DNA of 64,000 nucleotides from Orrella dioscoreae (lineage in GTDB: Bacteria; Pseudomonadota; Gammaproteobacteria; Burkholderiales; Burkholderiaceae_B): the NCBI RefSeq assembly GCF_900089455.2, contig NZ_LT907988.1, forward strand, positions 1,922,001 to 1,986,000, read 5' to 3'. Position 1 is the first letter of the stretch. Each line of letters opens with the position of its first letter. The position numbers and the translations under genes are program-made. The notes under the pieces were generated by a model. That model worked only from the letters and a program-made list of their open reading frames with translations. It was not told the origin of the DNA and did not search any database. Below are positions 60,555 to 64,000 of this stretch, piece by piece.

Positions 60555-61447
60555 GACAGCAGTTGCTCGCGGGTCAGGAGCAGGATCGGGTCGCCTTGCG
60601 CCTCGGTTTCCAGCCACACGGGCTCCAGCCCGGGAAAGGCCGCGGCGAAGTGCGCGTGTTCGTGGCCGATTTCCAGCACCAGCACGCCGCGCTCGGACAG
60701 ATAGTCGGGCGCGGCGGCCAGGATGCGCCGCACCAGGTCCATGCCGTCGGTGCCGCCGGCCAGCGCCAGCGACGGCTCGTGACGGAACTCGGCCGGCAGG
60801 GCGTCCATGGAGGTGGCGTTCACATAGGGCGGATTGCACACGATCACGTCGTAGGCCGCCTTGGGCAGCGCCGAGAACAGGTCGCTGCGATGCAGCGTCA
60901 GGCGCTCCTGCAGGCCGTAGTCTTCCACGTTGCAGCGCGCGACGGCCAGTGCGTCTTCGGACGTGTCCACGGCGTCGACCTGCGCATAGGGAAAGGCCAG
61001 CGCGGCCAGGATGGCCAGGCAGCCCGAGCCCGTGCACATGTCCAGCGCACGCGATACGTCGTCCGGATGATCGACCCACGGCGACAGGCCGCTTTCCAGC
61101 AGCTCGGCAATGGGAGAACGCGGCACGATGACCCGCTTGTCCACGTAGAAACGATGGCCGCGCAGCCAGGCTTCCTGCGTCAGGTAGGCGGCCGGCACGC
61201 GTTCCTGGACGCGGCGGTCGATGACGCTCAGCACGCGCTCCCGCTCGGACGGCAGGATGCGGGCATCCAGGAACGGTTCCAGCGTGTCGGGGGGCAGGTG
61301 CAGGGTGTGCAGCGTCAGGTAGACGGCCTCGTCCCAGGCGTTGTCGGTGCCGTGGCCGAAAGCCAGCTTGGCGGCGCTGAAGCGCGTCACGGCATAGCGC
61401 AGCAGGTCGCGCAGGGTCAGCAGTTCTTTGCGTTCGGTAGCGGGCAT
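60551..61447 (-). CDS. prmB: Release/ribosomal glutamine methyltransferase PrmB (50S protein L3)
   Basis: This SAM-dependent N5-glutamine methyltransferase has 298 residues. The catalytic NPPY motif reads VCNPPYVNATSM, and the SAM site is ALDMCTGSGCLAILAALAF. The N-terminal helical domain (about 1-95) begins KELLTLRDLLRYAVTRF. This matches PrmB, which modifies ribosomal protein L3, better than PrmC. It is 32 bases after dapE in the same operon. Confidence 0.93.
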   Translation of the reverse strand: MPATERKELLTLRDLLRYAVTRFSAAKLAFGHGTDNAWDEAVYLTLHTLHLPPDTLEPFLDARILPSERERVLSVIDRRVQERVPAAYLTQEAWLRGHRFYVDKRVIVPRSPIAELLESGLSPWVDHPDDVSRALDMCTGSGCLAILAALAFPYAQVDAVDTSEDALAVARCNVEDYGLQERLTLHRSDLFSALPKAAYDVIVCNPPYVNATSMDALPAEFRHEPSLALAGGTDGMDLVRRILAAAPDYLSERGVLVLEIGHEHAHFAAAFPGLEPVWLETEAQGDPILLLTREQLLS

Positions 61448-61479
61448 GGGTAAGGGCGTCAGGGCAGGGTACGGAAGGA

Positions 61480-63440
<1,961 letters not shown>

Positions 63441-63568
63441 GATGGCTCTGGCGTCTTCAGATGGGTAATCGGAGGGAAATGCGGAATGGGAGTGCGCGGA
63501 ACAGCAGGCGCGGGAAAAGAGCGATGCGTGGCGGGATGCCGGCGCGGGCGGCAGGGCCGCCCTGGCGC

Positions 63569-64000
63569 CTAGCGCCGCCGCCGCGCGAAATCAGCGATGC
63601 GGTGGGCGGCTTCCAGGCAGTCGGCCAGCGGCGCGACCAGCGCGATGCGGATGCGGCCCGCGCCCGGATTGGCGCCGTGCGCCTCGCGCGCCAGCAGGCT
63701 GCCGGGCAGCACGGTCACGCCCGTCTGCGCGTACAGGTCGCGCGTGAAGATCGTATCCGAGCCATGGGTGCCCGCCCACAAATAGAAGGAGGCCTGCGGC
63801 CGGCGCACGTCCAGCACCGGTTCCAGCACCGGCAGCACGGCATCGAACTTCGCGCGGTACTGGGCGCGATTGTCCTCGACGTGGCCCTCGTCGTTCCAGG
63901 CCGCGATGCTGGCGGCCGTCACGATGGGGCTCATCGCGCTGCCGTGATAGGTGCGGTACAGCAGGAAGCGCGCGATCAGCGCGGCGTCGCCCGCCACGAA
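63569..64000 (-). CDS. dapC: Succinyldiaminopimelate aminotransferase DapC, C-terminal part (5' end outside window)
   Basis: This is the 3' 143 codons of a fold-type I PLP aminotransferase, open to the window edge. It reads [35 protein letters not shown] and ends [21 protein letters not shown]. The sequence RIRIALV carries the arginine that holds the substrate carboxylate in this fold. The position before dapD supports DapC. The PLP lysine lies outside the window. The 128 bases to dapD hold a GC-rich hairpin near 63542-63560 and the dapD leader. Confidence 0.9.
   Translation of the reverse strand, partial: FVAGDAALIARFLLYRTYHGSAMSPIVTAASIAAWNDEGHVEDNRAQYRAKFDAVLPVLEPVLDVRRPQASFYLWAGTHGSDTIFTRDLYAQTGVTVLPGSLLAREAHGANPGAGRIRIALVAPLADCLEAAHRIADFARRRR

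Overview
The window is a 64 kb piece of a GC-rich betaproteobacterial chromosome. Gene content, codon usage and protein sequences fit the family Alcaligenaceae (Bordetella/Achromobacter type). Supporting signs are the full PutA with an N-terminal DNA-binding domain, the Bug-family periplasmic binding proteins standing alone, the LysR-rich regulation and the dapC-dapD-dapE-prmB block. The species is not determined. No tRNA, rRNA, insertion sequence, prophage or CRISPR array is visible. About 90 percent of the window is coding.

Layout. 1-3.6 kb: end of pbpC, then clpA. 3.6-7.6 kb: putA with an apparent PutA operator. 7.7-12.6 kb: a complete branched-chain amino-acid ABC transporter (livKHMGF). 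12.7-15.3 kb: a LysR regulator divergent from an acetyl-CoA hydrolase/CoA-transferase. 15.4-19.7 kb: a second LysR gene convergent with an operon for a DUF485 protein, an acetate-type sodium/solute symporter and a nitrilase. 20-24 kb: a secreted DUF4139 protein, an OsmC protein and a solitary amino-acid binding protein. 24.2-27.3 kb: an ectoine-type ABC transporter (ehuBCDA). 27.3-28.8 kb: a PadR regulator with a ferric-siderophore reductase (nfeR-nfeF type). 28.9-33.1 kb: dut, a small membrane protein, DedA, a DUF457 protein and coaBC.

33.2-37.7 kb: an IclR-controlled operon of pepE, DUF1177, AroM and a Bug binding protein, whose chemistry appears uncharacterised. 37.7-43.7 kb: a GntR-controlled catabolic operon with a Bug protein, two enolase-superfamily enzymes, a fumarylacetoacetate-hydrolase-family enzyme and a 2-hydroxyacid dehydrogenase. 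43.9-49.1 kb: lspA, ileS, ribF and divergent purN. 49-55.5 kb: an RsmB-type RNA methyltransferase with a long arginine/glycine-rich disordered arm, a small exported protein, a desaturase and uvrD. 55.6-57.8 kb: a yeiE/yeiH-like pair. 57.8-58.5 kb: an mqsRA toxin-antitoxin locus whose toxin gene is frameshifted. 58.6-64 kb: yheS, prmB, dapE, dapD and the end of dapC, read as one lysine-pathway operon.

Much of the window serves nutrient capture: proline, branched-chain amino acids, ectoines, peptides, sugar acids and nitriles or carboxylates. Each unit sits beside its own regulator, and several operators can be read directly from inverted repeats. The best candidates for new biology are the pepE-DUF1177-AroM-Bug operon, the two-enolase catabolic operon, the nitrilase-symporter operon and the broken mqsR.
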